A stretch of 64,000 nucleotides of DNA from Ga0077555 sp050250755 (lineage in GTDB: Bacteria > Pseudomonadota > Alphaproteobacteria > Rhizobiales > Hyphomicrobiaceae). Positions 35,361 through 43,412 of this stretch are shown here, one piece after another. Both the position numbers and the translations under genes were made by a program. The notes under the pieces are model-generated. The model did not search any database. It was given only the letters and a program-made list of their open reading frames with translations, and was not told the origin of the DNA. Position 1 is the stretch's first letter; the number at the start of each line of letters is the position of its first letter. The stretch covers positions 62,001-126,000 of the forward strand of contig JBFWOB010000012.1 of assembly GCA_050250755.1 (NCBI GenBank). The letters are read 5' to 3'.

Positions 35361-36524
35361 ATGTTGAGTCAGTTTGTTCGCGTCTTTGCGTTCGCATACA
35401 TCACGTGCGTTTCTCTGGCAGGCTGCGCAGGCTCAGGGCCATCCGGGCGCGAATTGATCGGTGCTGCTACCGCACAGGACTCTTCATATGCACTCGTCGA
35501 AATCGATGACCGGAATCTCGGCGTGATCGCGCATTGGCATCGACCGACCTTAGGCGCGATGTTTGGCGACTATCGGGGGCCGCGGCTGCAACGGATCGAC
35601 ACCGGCGATTCCGTCCAGATCACGATTTGGGAAGCCGGTGCGGGGGGCGTCTTTGCGGCGCCGAGCCTCGATCGCGCCAATACAGGGTCGCGTGCGGCGC
35701 CCATTCCAGAGCAGGTCGTCTCGCGCGAGGGCTCGGTCAACGTGCCTTACGCGGGACGAATCCGCGTAACGGGCAAGACGCCGGCAGAGATCGAGGATTT
35801 GATCGTCAAACGCTTGCAAGGGAGGGCGACTGAGCCACAAGCCTTGGTGACGGTTACACGTAGCGCGAGCCAGGCCGTGACTGTGACGGGCGATGTGACA
35901 ACTGGCGCCCGGGTTCCGTTGTCTCCGCGCGGTGATCGAATTCTCGACGTCATTGCTGGAGCCGGTGGTATTCGAGCGCCGATGCACGAAGCGTTTATTG
36001 CTATCACGCGAGACGGGACGACGTTGAGTGTGCCGATGCAAGTCCTGCTCTCCAATCCGACCGAGAACGTCTATCTGCGTCCTGGGGATGTCGTGACCGT
36101 TGTGCGGTTGCCTCAATCGTTTACCGCGGTGGGTGCCATGGGGCGGCAAGCGGTGGTGCCGTTCGACGCCGGCGGCATCACCCTCGAGGAGGCTGTCGGC
36201 AAGGCTGGTGGATTGATCGACGAGCGGGCTGACCCAAGATCCGTCTTTGTGCTGAGGTACGAGCCGACCAATCTTTTGCGGCAACTGCCGGACATGCCGC
36301 CGCACCTGCTGACGGCGAATGTCGTGCCGGTTGCATATCACATCAATTTAAGGGAGGCCTCGGCCCTTTTCAGGGCGCGTCGATTTGCAATGAGGGACAA
36401 GGATATCCTTTACGTTTCACACGCGCCGGTGAACGAGGTCGAGAAAGTGCTGAGGCTGTTTAGTACAATTGTCGCCCCCGCGGCAACGGCGGCCGCAGCC
36501 AGCAACGCCATGAACCGCTGGTGA
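35361..36524 (+). CDS. polysaccharide export lipoprotein, Wza/KpsD-like
   Basis: A 387-residue outer-membrane export protein. The signal peptide ends in the lipobox LAGC (Cys about residue 22). A Poly_export domain follows (RIDTGDSVQITIWEAG, REGSVNVPYAGRIRVTGKTPAEIEDLI). SLBB-like repeats come next (VTVTGDVTTGARVPLSPRGDRILDVIAGAGG, then AVGAMGRQAVVPFDAGGITLEEAVGKAGG). It forms the outer-membrane channel for capsule export. It ends four bases into a GTG that could start the next frame. About 270 bp of promoter-bearing DNA separates it from the divergent methyltransferase gene. Confidence 0.92.
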   Translation: MLSQFVRVFAFAYITCVSLAGCAGSGPSGRELIGAATAQDSSYALVEIDDRNLGVIAHWHRPTLGAMFGDYRGPRLQRIDTGDSVQITIWEAGAGGVFAAPSLDRANTGSRAAPIPEQVVSREGSVNVPYAGRIRVTGKTPAEIEDLIVKRLQGRATEPQALVTVTRSASQAVTVTGDVTTGARVPLSPRGDRILDVIAGAGGIRAPMHEAFIAITRDGTTLSVPMQVLLSNPTENVYLRPGDVVTVVRLPQSFTAVGAMGRQAVVPFDAGGITLEEAVGKAGGLIDERADPRSVFVLRYEPTNLLRQLPDMPPHLLTANVVPVAYHINLREASALFRARRFAMRDKDILYVSHAPVNEVEKVLRLFSTIVAPAATAAAASNAMNRW

Positions 36525-36736
36525 GGCAGGCTTCATTGTCGTCAGCGCGTCGCGCGTGTGCTCTTCGATGCTACTCATCCCAAGTAATGACGCATGCTGA
36601 TGGATTTGTTTCGAGATGTATTGAGGCAGACAGGCTGGCGATATGTGCGCCACTCGCCGTAAGGGATCCAAACTGGACTTGTTGGACGTGCTCACGCGGA
36701 GTTAAATGCGTGAGACCAAGGGGAACGGGGGGCGTT

Positions 36737-37780
36737 GTGTCTGGTGGTGGATTCTCTTCAGATTCGTCTGATGCTGCGTGTTCGTTTTCGGTGGTTGCTC
36801 AGTTTTCCACGCGGACTGACAAGAAGACCGGCAATGAGGAAACTCCCCGAGACGCGCCAACTGAGAACTGTCTCACGCGTTCCTACGCATCAGATGCAGC
36901 ATTCGGTGGATTGCTCCGGGCGCGCGCCCATACTCGTAAGAACAACGGTGTTATCGCTCGTTACGAGAAACCGATTCTGGCGTTTCTCGCAGCCCGTACG
37001 CCGGATCATATTTCACCTAATCAAATGACGATGTTGGGCCTCGTCGGCGCGGCGCTGGCGTTTCTCGGCATGATGCTTTCGCACTTGGGAGCAGCGTGGT
37101 TGCTGCTGGCCGTCGCCGGATTGGTCTTGAATTGGATTGGGGATAGTCTCGACGGCACGATCGCCCGCTTTCGAAGGATCGAGCGGTCTCGCTACGGTTT
37201 CTTCATCGACCATATGACGGATGTCGCGGCTCAAGTGCTCATCGTGCTTGGCATGGGACTTTCGCCCTATCTGCGGTTTGATTTGTCGTGCCTAATTCTC
37301 CTTGTCTATTTGTCGATGACGATTTTCACGCTCATCCGACTTCATGTCGATCACACGCTGTGTCTGACGTATGGCGGAGTGGGGCCGACTGAACTTCGCG
37401 TCATGCTCATTGGCGGTATCGGTCTTGCGGCCACCTTGGGCGTGGAGTCAGTGGTGGTTACGCCTTATGGCTCGGTGGGGCTTTATAATCTTTTAGCCTT
37501 CCTGTTCGTGATTGTCGTCACGGCAGCAATCCTTGCAGTTGTGCGCGAGCAAGCGCTTCGGCTCAATGCGGAGGATCCTACGCCTCGTCCCGGCCTCGAG
37601 TGGGAACCGATTGGTCATCCGCAAGGCATAGGGGTGCTTCGCTTCGATAATGGGCGCGATCGAACGCCGATTGCTCTGGCTGCCTCCTATGGAGAGCCCG
37701 TACCCCGAAGAGCCGTCATCGCCCGAGGCGATCGGTTCTCAGGGGGTATCGGCGCTCGAAGTTATCCAACTCAAGATTGA
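36737..37780 (+). CDS. CDP-alcohol phosphatidyltransferase family membrane protein
   Basis: A 347-residue integral membrane protein with about six hydrophobic segments. The family signature is DSLDGTIARFRRIERSRYGFFIDHMTD (in parts): it matches D-x2-DG-x2-AR...G-x3-D-x3-D, with nine rather than the usual eight residues between AR and G. Such enzymes move a phospho-alcohol from a CDP-linked donor to an acceptor alcohol. The GTG at 36737 after GGGGGG was chosen. The frame is open back to a GTG at 36521 that overlaps the preceding stop, but those 72 residues look non-coding. In this locus it may add a phosphate head group to a lipid or glycan. Confidence 0.85.
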   Translation: MSGGGFSSDSSDAACSFSVVAQFSTRTDKKTGNEETPRDAPTENCLTRSYASDAAFGGLLRARAHTRKNNGVIARYEKPILAFLAARTPDHISPNQMTMLGLVGAALAFLGMMLSHLGAAWLLLAVAGLVLNWIGDSLDGTIARFRRIERSRYGFFIDHMTDVAAQVLIVLGMGLSPYLRFDLSCLILLVYLSMTIFTLIRLHVDHTLCLTYGGVGPTELRVMLIGGIGLAATLGVESVVVTPYGSVGLYNLLAFLFVIVVTAAILAVVREQALRLNAEDPTPRPGLEWEPIGHPQGIGVLRFDNGRDRTPIALAASYGEPVPRRAVIARGDRFSGGIGARSYPTQD

Positions 37781-37881
37781 GATGCCACGAGCTTGGTGTT
37801 TCAGCGGCTTTCCTACTCTGGTGGTGAGTTAGGAATTGTCGCGATCGTGGCCGTTATCGATACTGAAAGAGTGAGTGAGTT

Positions 37882-39183
37882 ATGAGTGTGGGGCCGAGTC
37901 TCGAGCAGTATGCCAATCGCCGATTCTCTTTGGCTGGCGGCGGCCCGCTTGCCGATCACAATCCTTATTGCACTCCGGTAGACCTGCTGAAGGCCCAGTG
38001 TGAAAAGAATGGACTGAATTTTCTCAGCTTCGCGCACTACGACTATCTCGCGCTAGCCAACGATGACCGTGTCCGTACTGCCGCGATTCAGGCCATCGAG
38101 ACCATGGGGGCGGGTGCGGGAGCGTCGCGACTTGTGGGAGGCGAGCGCAGCATTCATCGTGATCTCGAGCGGGATCTCGCGCGTTTCATTGGGTGCGATG
38201 ACGCTCTGGCGCTCGTCAGCGGATACGGGACTAATCTAGCACTGGTCGGCCATCTTCTGACGACGGGTGACCTGATCGTGGTCGATGAATATGCGCACAA
38301 CAGCATTTTGACTGGGACGAAGCTCTCGAGAGCGGAGACGTCGATTTTTCGGCACAATGACCTTGCGCATTTGGCGTCCATCCTTGCGAAGGAGCGGGGC
38401 AATTATCGGCGCGTTCTGGTGATCGTCGAAGGGCTCTACAGCATGGACGGTGATGTGCCGGAACTACCCGAGTTGATCGCTTTGAAGCACGCACATAACT
38501 TTTGGTTGATGGTCGATGAAGCACATTCGATCGGTGTTCTCGGGAACTCAGGCCGCGGCTTGTGCGAGCATTTCGGGATCGACACGAATGATGTGGATCT
38601 GATTGTAGGGACGCTTTCAAAAAGCTTTGGTGCATGTGGCGGATTTGTCTGTGCGCGCCGGCGTGTGATCGAGTGGCTTCGGTATACGTTGCCGGGCTAT
38701 GTCTATAGCGTGGGTTTGCCTCCGCCGACGGCCGCAGCCGCCAAGGCAGCTCTGGGTGTGATTGCTCAAGAACCGGAGCGGGTTCACCGCTTGCGCGAAA
38801 TTTCACATTACTTTGTAGAGCACGCTCGGAGGCTCGGGTTTCATATCGGAGCGGCAGTGGGTGCTGGTATCGTACCTATCATCTTCACCGAACCGCAGGT
38901 CGTCTTTCTCGCATCCGAGGCACTTCTCGCGGCCGGAATCTACGTTCCTCCGGTGGCCCAAGTTGGGGTGCCCAAGGATACTCCCAGGTTGCGCTTCTTT
39001 CTGTCGACCGCACACTCTTGGGCCGATGTCGATCGAGTCATGAGCGTCCTCTCAGACTGGCGCCGCCGCCATCAGGATCGTGTCGGCGCGATTGAGCGTG
39101 ACGCTGAAATGATGCCGCGCTGCATCGATACTCAGATCGAGGTCGTTGGGGCGTTTAATCGGCTTTCAATGGATGCCTCTTGA
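37882..39183 (+). CDS. alpha-oxoamine synthase (RkpG / serine palmitoyltransferase-like)
   Basis: A 433-residue PLP enzyme of the alpha-oxoamine synthase group, which condenses an amino acid with an acyl thioester and releases CO2. The PLP lysine is K247 in GTLSKSFGACGG, with D212 and H215 in VDEAHSIGVLG, and HYDYLALAND near residue 52. The fold matches serine palmitoyltransferase, KBL and BioF. It is not BioF by context, since no other biotin gene is near. The rhizobial K-antigen gene rkpG encodes the same type of protein. Next to an SDR and a ceramide-synthase-like acyltransferase, formation of a 3-keto-sphinganine-like base is the favoured role. Confidence 0.88.
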   Translation: MSVGPSLEQYANRRFSLAGGGPLADHNPYCTPVDLLKAQCEKNGLNFLSFAHYDYLALANDDRVRTAAIQAIETMGAGAGASRLVGGERSIHRDLERDLARFIGCDDALALVSGYGTNLALVGHLLTTGDLIVVDEYAHNSILTGTKLSRAETSIFRHNDLAHLASILAKERGNYRRVLVIVEGLYSMDGDVPELPELIALKHAHNFWLMVDEAHSIGVLGNSGRGLCEHFGIDTNDVDLIVGTLSKSFGACGGFVCARRRVIEWLRYTLPGYVYSVGLPPPTAAAAKAALGVIAQEPERVHRLREISHYFVEHARRLGFHIGAAVGAGIVPIIFTEPQVVFLASEALLAAGIYVPPVAQVGVPKDTPRLRFFLSTAHSWADVDRVMSVLSDWRRRHQDRVGAIERDAEMMPRCIDTQIEVVGAFNRLSMDAS

Positions 39184-39224
39184 AATAGACGCACCGACTC
39201 CGCTTCTGCTCAGTGCATGCTGGT

Positions 39225-40370
39225 CTATAGGTCTTTAGTAAAAACTCGATACCTCTTCACCGGCGGGCCGGCAGCCATCTCAGCCAAGGAGGTCATGGCT
39301 GTGTTCGTTTCCAGCACCCATGAGAACTCGACCCATTCCAGAGGGTAGTTCTTTGCTTCATCGATGAATTCAGAGACGAGCAGGGCAAGCAAAGCCGGAG
39401 CCATCGGTGTGCGGTGTAGGCTACGCTTGAGGCCGAGAAGCGGGATGCGGGCGGTTTGCCATTTGGCTCCGCGATAGGCCCGAAGAAGCTTCCACCAATT
39501 GAATGGCAGCAGCCGCCCGCCAAAACTGTGCATGACTTGGTTGATGTCCGGCAAGGCGAGCATCACACCAACCGGCTCGCCGTCTAGAAATAGTAGCCGG
39601 CCATATTCACCGCGAAGGAGAAAGCGGGTCTCGCTAATGAGCGCATTGATCTCCGCATCGGAGAACGGGACGAAGCCCCAATTCATGGACCAGGCATCAT
39701 TGAAGATGTCCATGAGCATTCGAATTTCGGCACGGTAGTTGCCCATAGCAAACGGTCGAACCGATACGCGTCCTGTATTTGTAGCCAGACGCGTGAGGCG
39801 ACGAATCACGGGCGGCACTTCCGAGGGACGGAGTCGGTAGGCGAACGTGTCGATCTCCTTCCTTAGTCCGGCCTGCTCCAGAAGGTGACACGTCCATGGC
39901 GGCGCATGGCCCATCAGGATTGCCGGCGGGGTGTCGAAGCCATCCACAAGCACCCCGACCTCTTCGTTGATCGAAAAGCTGAGCGGACCGATCATGTGAA
40001 CCGCACCGCGACTTCGAAGCCAATTGGCAGCGGCATTGATCAAAGCTCGGGCGGCATCGACATCGTCGGCACAATCGAAGAAACCGAAGTGGCCAGTCGC
40101 GTCGTGGTGTTGCTCACGATGGCGGCGATTTATCTGCGCCGAGATTCGACCGACAGGCGCGCCATCATGCCACGCCATGAAAAGCTCGGCGTCTCCGAAC
40201 TCGAAGAAAGGGTTGCTGCCACGTTGAATGCGCCGCCGTTCCAGCAACTCAAGCGGTGGAATCCAATTCGGATCCTCTCGCATGAGTTGCCTTGGTAGGG
40301 CTAACCAAGCAGCCCGGTCTCGCCGCGTGCTCAGCGGCCGAACCTGCAGGGATGCGTGTTTCGTTACCAC
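39225..40370 (-). CDS. GNAT-fold acyltransferase-like protein, bacterial ceramide synthase (bCerS)-like
   Basis: A 381-residue soluble protein of an alphaproteobacterial family often misnamed dATP pyrophosphohydrolase. Visible conserved stretches are DRAAWLALPRQLMREDPNWIPPLELLERRR, NPFFEFGDAELFMAW, GHFGFFDCADD, IGPLSFSINEEVGVLVDGFDTPP and FNDAWSMNWGFVPFSDAE (given in parts). As I recall it, this is the family of the Caulobacter ceramide synthase, a GNAT-like N-acyltransferase; the assignment is by memory of the pattern. The start is GTG 40370, overlapping the SDR stop by seven bases, so the two are co-translated. It faces the oxoamine synthase gene, 41 bp away. Confidence 0.65.
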   Translation of the reverse strand: MVTKHASLQVRPLSTRRDRAAWLALPRQLMREDPNWIPPLELLERRRIQRGSNPFFEFGDAELFMAWHDGAPVGRISAQINRRHREQHHDATGHFGFFDCADDVDAARALINAAANWLRSRGAVHMIGPLSFSINEEVGVLVDGFDTPPAILMGHAPPWTCHLLEQAGLRKEIDTFAYRLRPSEVPPVIRRLTRLATNTGRVSVRPFAMGNYRAEIRMLMDIFNDAWSMNWGFVPFSDAEINALISETRFLLRGEYGRLLFLDGEPVGVMLALPDINQVMHSFGGRLLPFNWWKLLRAYRGAKWQTARIPLLGLKRSLHRTPMAPALLALLVSEFIDEAKNYPLEWVEFSWVLETNTAMTSLAEMAAGPPVKRYRVFTKDL

Positions 40371-41170
40371 CTCGCCTCCATTCGCGAGACGAGGGCTGTC
40401 ATCATACGATCTCCGATACTAGGTGGTAGCCAGCGATCCAATCGGGCCGCCCAGGTGAGCGGCCAAGGAAAGCTCAATTCGCGCTTTCTCTTATCAATGG
40501 CTTGCACGATGCGGGACGCGGCGCGCTCGGCGGGGGCGAGAAAAGGTGTCGGGGTGGGGAGAGACGCGCTCATCGGGGTTGCAATGAAGCCCGGTGACAC
40601 GACCGTTACATCGACGCCACTCCCAAGGAGATTGCGTCTGAGCGCTGTCCCATAAATATGCACCGCTGCCTTTGATGCGCAGTAGGCTGGTGTTTCGGGT
40701 AAGGCCGTGAAGCCAGCGATTGACCCAATGATGACAATGTGGCCGTGACGGCGTGCGATGAGACGAGGGAGCAAGGGCGTGATTGTATTGATGACACCAA
40801 GCACGTTGGTCGAGATGAGATTGCGCGCGACCGAGGCCAGTTCTCCCTCGCGAGTCGATAGAGCGTAAGCTCCGCCAATACCTGCGTTGGCAATGATCAA
40901 GGTCACGGCCTGATTGTCGTCGATACGGATCAGCGTTTCGCGCATGCTTTCGGATTCGCGTACGTCGCCGTAGAAACATTCGGCCCGGCCGCCAGTTTTT
41001 GCGGCAAGAGCTTGAACCGCTTCGAGGCGGTCGCGATTGCGCCCCATCAGGCTCAAGCGCGCATGTCGCGCTGCATATTGTGCGGCAAGGGCGGCTCCGA
41101 GACCGCTGCTCGCGCCCGTTATGACGACATGCGGCGCAAACCGCGCACGCGGCAAGACATTCATGATCAT
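40364..41170 (-). CDS. SDR-family reductase (RkpH / 3-ketosphinganine reductase-like)
   Basis: A 268-residue classical SDR. The cofactor loop is TGASSGLG (residues 18-25), Arg in MGRNRDRLE hints at NADP, NAG is at about 95-97, and the catalytic set is S150, Y163 and K167 (YCASK). A C-terminal hydrophobic segment, FPWPLTWAARLDRWLPPS, resembles those of membrane-associated SDRs acting on lipids. The rhizobial capsule gene rkpH encodes an SDR of this kind. It is in one operon with the ceramide-synthase-like gene; reduction of a 3-keto lipid base is the favoured role. A second ATG lies six bases downstream of the start. Confidence 0.85.
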   Translation of the reverse strand: MIMNVLPRARFAPHVVITGASSGLGAALAAQYAARHARLSLMGRNRDRLEAVQALAAKTGGRAECFYGDVRESESMRETLIRIDDNQAVTLIIANAGIGGAYALSTREGELASVARNLISTNVLGVINTITPLLPRLIARRHGHIVIIGSIAGFTALPETPAYCASKAAVHIYGTALRRNLLGSGVDVTVVSPGFIATPMSASLPTPTPFLAPAERAASRIVQAIDKRKRELSFPWPLTWAARLDRWLPPSIGDRMMTALVSRMEARW

Positions 41171-41407
41171 TTTTGGAAAGACGGGCTGCCTAGGTCGCGC
41201 CGATCAGTGGGGATATCGACGTTGCATGACGGTCCGCTGTTGGGGGCGTTCCAGTCAAGCCTCCGACACCAGCGCTCCTGTGACCAAATGACCGATGCTT
41301 CAGGAACAAGGATCTTCTTCCGCCGGGTCGCGATTTCGTAGCTGCGCTCGTTTTGCGATGGCGGCTATGTTAGCCGAGGTTGAGGGGAGGCGGGGGAGAC
41401 TTCGGAC

Positions 41408-42604
41408 ATGGTGAGCGTCAGCGGCGATGACGGTCAGCCGTTGTCGCCCTTTCGGCCAGCAGGAGTTGCGCCGGAAAGGCGCACGGAACGCGTGTCAGGA
41501 TCGCGGCGCCTCGTCTCGCTGCTGAAGAAGCTTTTCTTTGTCTCTCCGACACTTTTTGCACTTGTCTACTTCGGGATCGTTGCGAGTGATCGTTATGTTT
41601 CCGAGGCGCAATTCATCATCCGAACGGCATCGCGTCCTGTCGGCAGCACAGGGTTCGGGTCATTTTTGCAGATGGCTGGCTTCGGCCGCTCGCAAGACGA
41701 TATCTTTTCGGTGCAGAGCTTCCTCGGTTCGCGAGATGCGGCGCGATTACTAGCCGAGCGCTTGCCGATCCGTGATTATTACGGGCAATCCGGCGGCGAC
41801 CCCATCGCGGGTTACCCTTCCGTTATCTATGGGTCTTCGCTTGAGGAGTTGCACAAGTATCTCGGTTGGATGATCACGACCTTCTACTTGAGCAACACCG
41901 GGATCACGACGCTTCGCGTGCAGGCCTTCAGGCCGGAGCATGCGATGAAGATCGCCGACGCGCTTCTCGAGCTCAGCGAGATGATGGTCAATCGCATGAA
42001 TGCCCGGATTCACAAGGATGCTCTGCTGGGCGCAGCCAATGAGGTGAAGCGGAACGAGGAGCGGATGGTCGCGGCGCAGGTCGCCATCACGCGCTTCCGG
42101 AATGCCGAGCTGACGATCGATCCCGGTAGCTCCTCCGTAATCGTGAGCGAATTGATCGCACGCTTGTCGAGTGAACTCGCGCAGGCGCAAACCCAGCTCC
42201 GCGAGATGTCTGCCTCGACGCCCGACAGTCCCCTTATTGCTTCGATGCAGCGACGAGTGGCGGCACTGGAGCTGCAGATCCAGAACGAACGAAAGAAGCT
42301 TTCCGAAGAAGAAGGCGGCCTCGCTACAAAGATTGCTGTCTACGAGCGGCTGGTGCTCGAGCGCGAGTTCGCGAAGAAGTCGCTGCAGAGTGCGGCGGAC
42401 GCACTCGATGCAGCAAACACTGAAGCGCGACGCCAGCAACTTTATCTGGAGCGGATCGCCCAGCCTCTCGTCGCAGACTACCCTCTCGCCCCAGAGCGGG
42501 TGCGGATGATCCTGACCATCGCTGCCGCAAATCTGCTCGCGTTGCTGATGGGCTGGCTGATCTTCTCGGGTATCGAAGAACGTGTCGCCGAGATGGACGG
42601 ATGA
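41408..42604 (+). CDS. kpsE: capsule polysaccharide export inner-membrane protein KpsE (intact copy)
   Basis: A 398-residue KpsE. The N-terminal helix is LFFVSPTLFALVYFGIVASDRYVSEAQF (in parts), the periplasmic domain includes GITTLRVQAFRPEHAMKIADALLELSE, and a long coiled coil (about residues 200-345) ends in LYLERIAQPLVADYPLAPERV. The C-terminal helix MILTIAAANLLALLMGWLIF is present, so both membrane anchors are intact. It is a paralogue of the broken copy at 28364. Its stop overlaps the kpsM start (ATGA). KpsE links the ABC exporter to the outer-membrane channel. Confidence 0.94.
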   Translation: MVSVSGDDGQPLSPFRPAGVAPERRTERVSGSRRLVSLLKKLFFVSPTLFALVYFGIVASDRYVSEAQFIIRTASRPVGSTGFGSFLQMAGFGRSQDDIFSVQSFLGSRDAARLLAERLPIRDYYGQSGGDPIAGYPSVIYGSSLEELHKYLGWMITTFYLSNTGITTLRVQAFRPEHAMKIADALLELSEMMVNRMNARIHKDALLGAANEVKRNEERMVAAQVAITRFRNAELTIDPGSSSVIVSELIARLSSELAQAQTQLREMSASTPDSPLIASMQRRVAALELQIQNERKKLSEEEGGLATKIAVYERLVLEREFAKKSLQSAADALDAANTEARRQQLYLERIAQPLVADYPLAPERVRMILTIAAANLLALLMGWLIFSGIEERVAEMDG

Positions 42605-43395
42605 CAGGCTCAATGAGACGGCTGGTGCGCGGATTTCAGATCCAAGCCAGGTCGATCAGGGCGCTGGTCATTCGCGACATGATGCTGCGCTATGGTCGAA
42701 ACAATATCGGATTCTTCTGGGTGATCGTCGAACCCATGATCCTTACGGCCGGCGTGCTCTTCATGTTCTCGATCATCAAGTCGCAATACGAGCACGGCAC
42801 CCACGTTCTTTCGATGGTGCTAACGGGATATATGCCGCTAACGCTTTGGCGACATACGTCCAATCTTGGTGTCGGTTTACTGCAGCGATCGGCGGGCGTT
42901 CTCTACCACCGCAACATCACGGCGCTGGACGTGTTCCTGTCGCGCATGATCCTGGAGGGGCTCGGCACGACAGCGGCTCTGGCTTTCGTCTACGCCGTGC
43001 TTTGGGTCGCCGGAATTGTCGCACCGATTGCGAAGCCTGGTCATCTCATCGCGGCGTGGCTGCTGTTGTGGTGGCTAGGTGGGAGCATCGCGCTAATTGT
43101 CGCCGCTCTCACCGAAGGAAGCGAAGTGGCTGAGCGCTTCGTTCAACCGTTTCAGTATTTGACTGTGCCGCTATCCGGCGTCTTTTTTATGGTCGATTGG
43201 CTTCCTCAACGCGCGCAACAGGTCATCGTGTACAACCCGATTACCAACTGCATCGAGTTTTTCCGGGAAGGTTTCTTTGGCGACGCCGTGCGAACTTATC
43301 ACGATGCTGGTTACGTTGTGCTCGTGACGCTGTTTCTCTCGCTGATCGGCCTGATGTTGCTCGAATGGGCAAAGGCGAAGCGCTCGCCGGCTTGA
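42601..43395 (+). CDS. kpsM: capsule polysaccharide ABC exporter permease
   Basis: A 264-residue ABC-2 type permease with six predicted helices. Family marks are RDMMLRYGRNNIGFFWVIVEPM near the N-terminus, YMPLTLWRHTSNLGVG, and VPLSGVFFMVDWLP followed by NPITNCIEFFREGFFG. It needs a KpsT ATPase; the only candidate in the window is at 29564. Start and kpsE stop overlap by four bases. It is convergent with manC, with 17 bp between stops. Confidence 0.94.
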   Translation: MTGSMRRLVRGFQIQARSIRALVIRDMMLRYGRNNIGFFWVIVEPMILTAGVLFMFSIIKSQYEHGTHVLSMVLTGYMPLTLWRHTSNLGVGLLQRSAGVLYHRNITALDVFLSRMILEGLGTTAALAFVYAVLWVAGIVAPIAKPGHLIAAWLLLWWLGGSIALIVAALTEGSEVAERFVQPFQYLTVPLSGVFFMVDWLPQRAQQVIVYNPITNCIEFFREGFFGDAVRTYHDAGYVVLVTLFLSLIGLMLLEWAKAKRSPA

Positions 43396-43412
43396 ACGCC
43401 ACCGAGTTCGGT

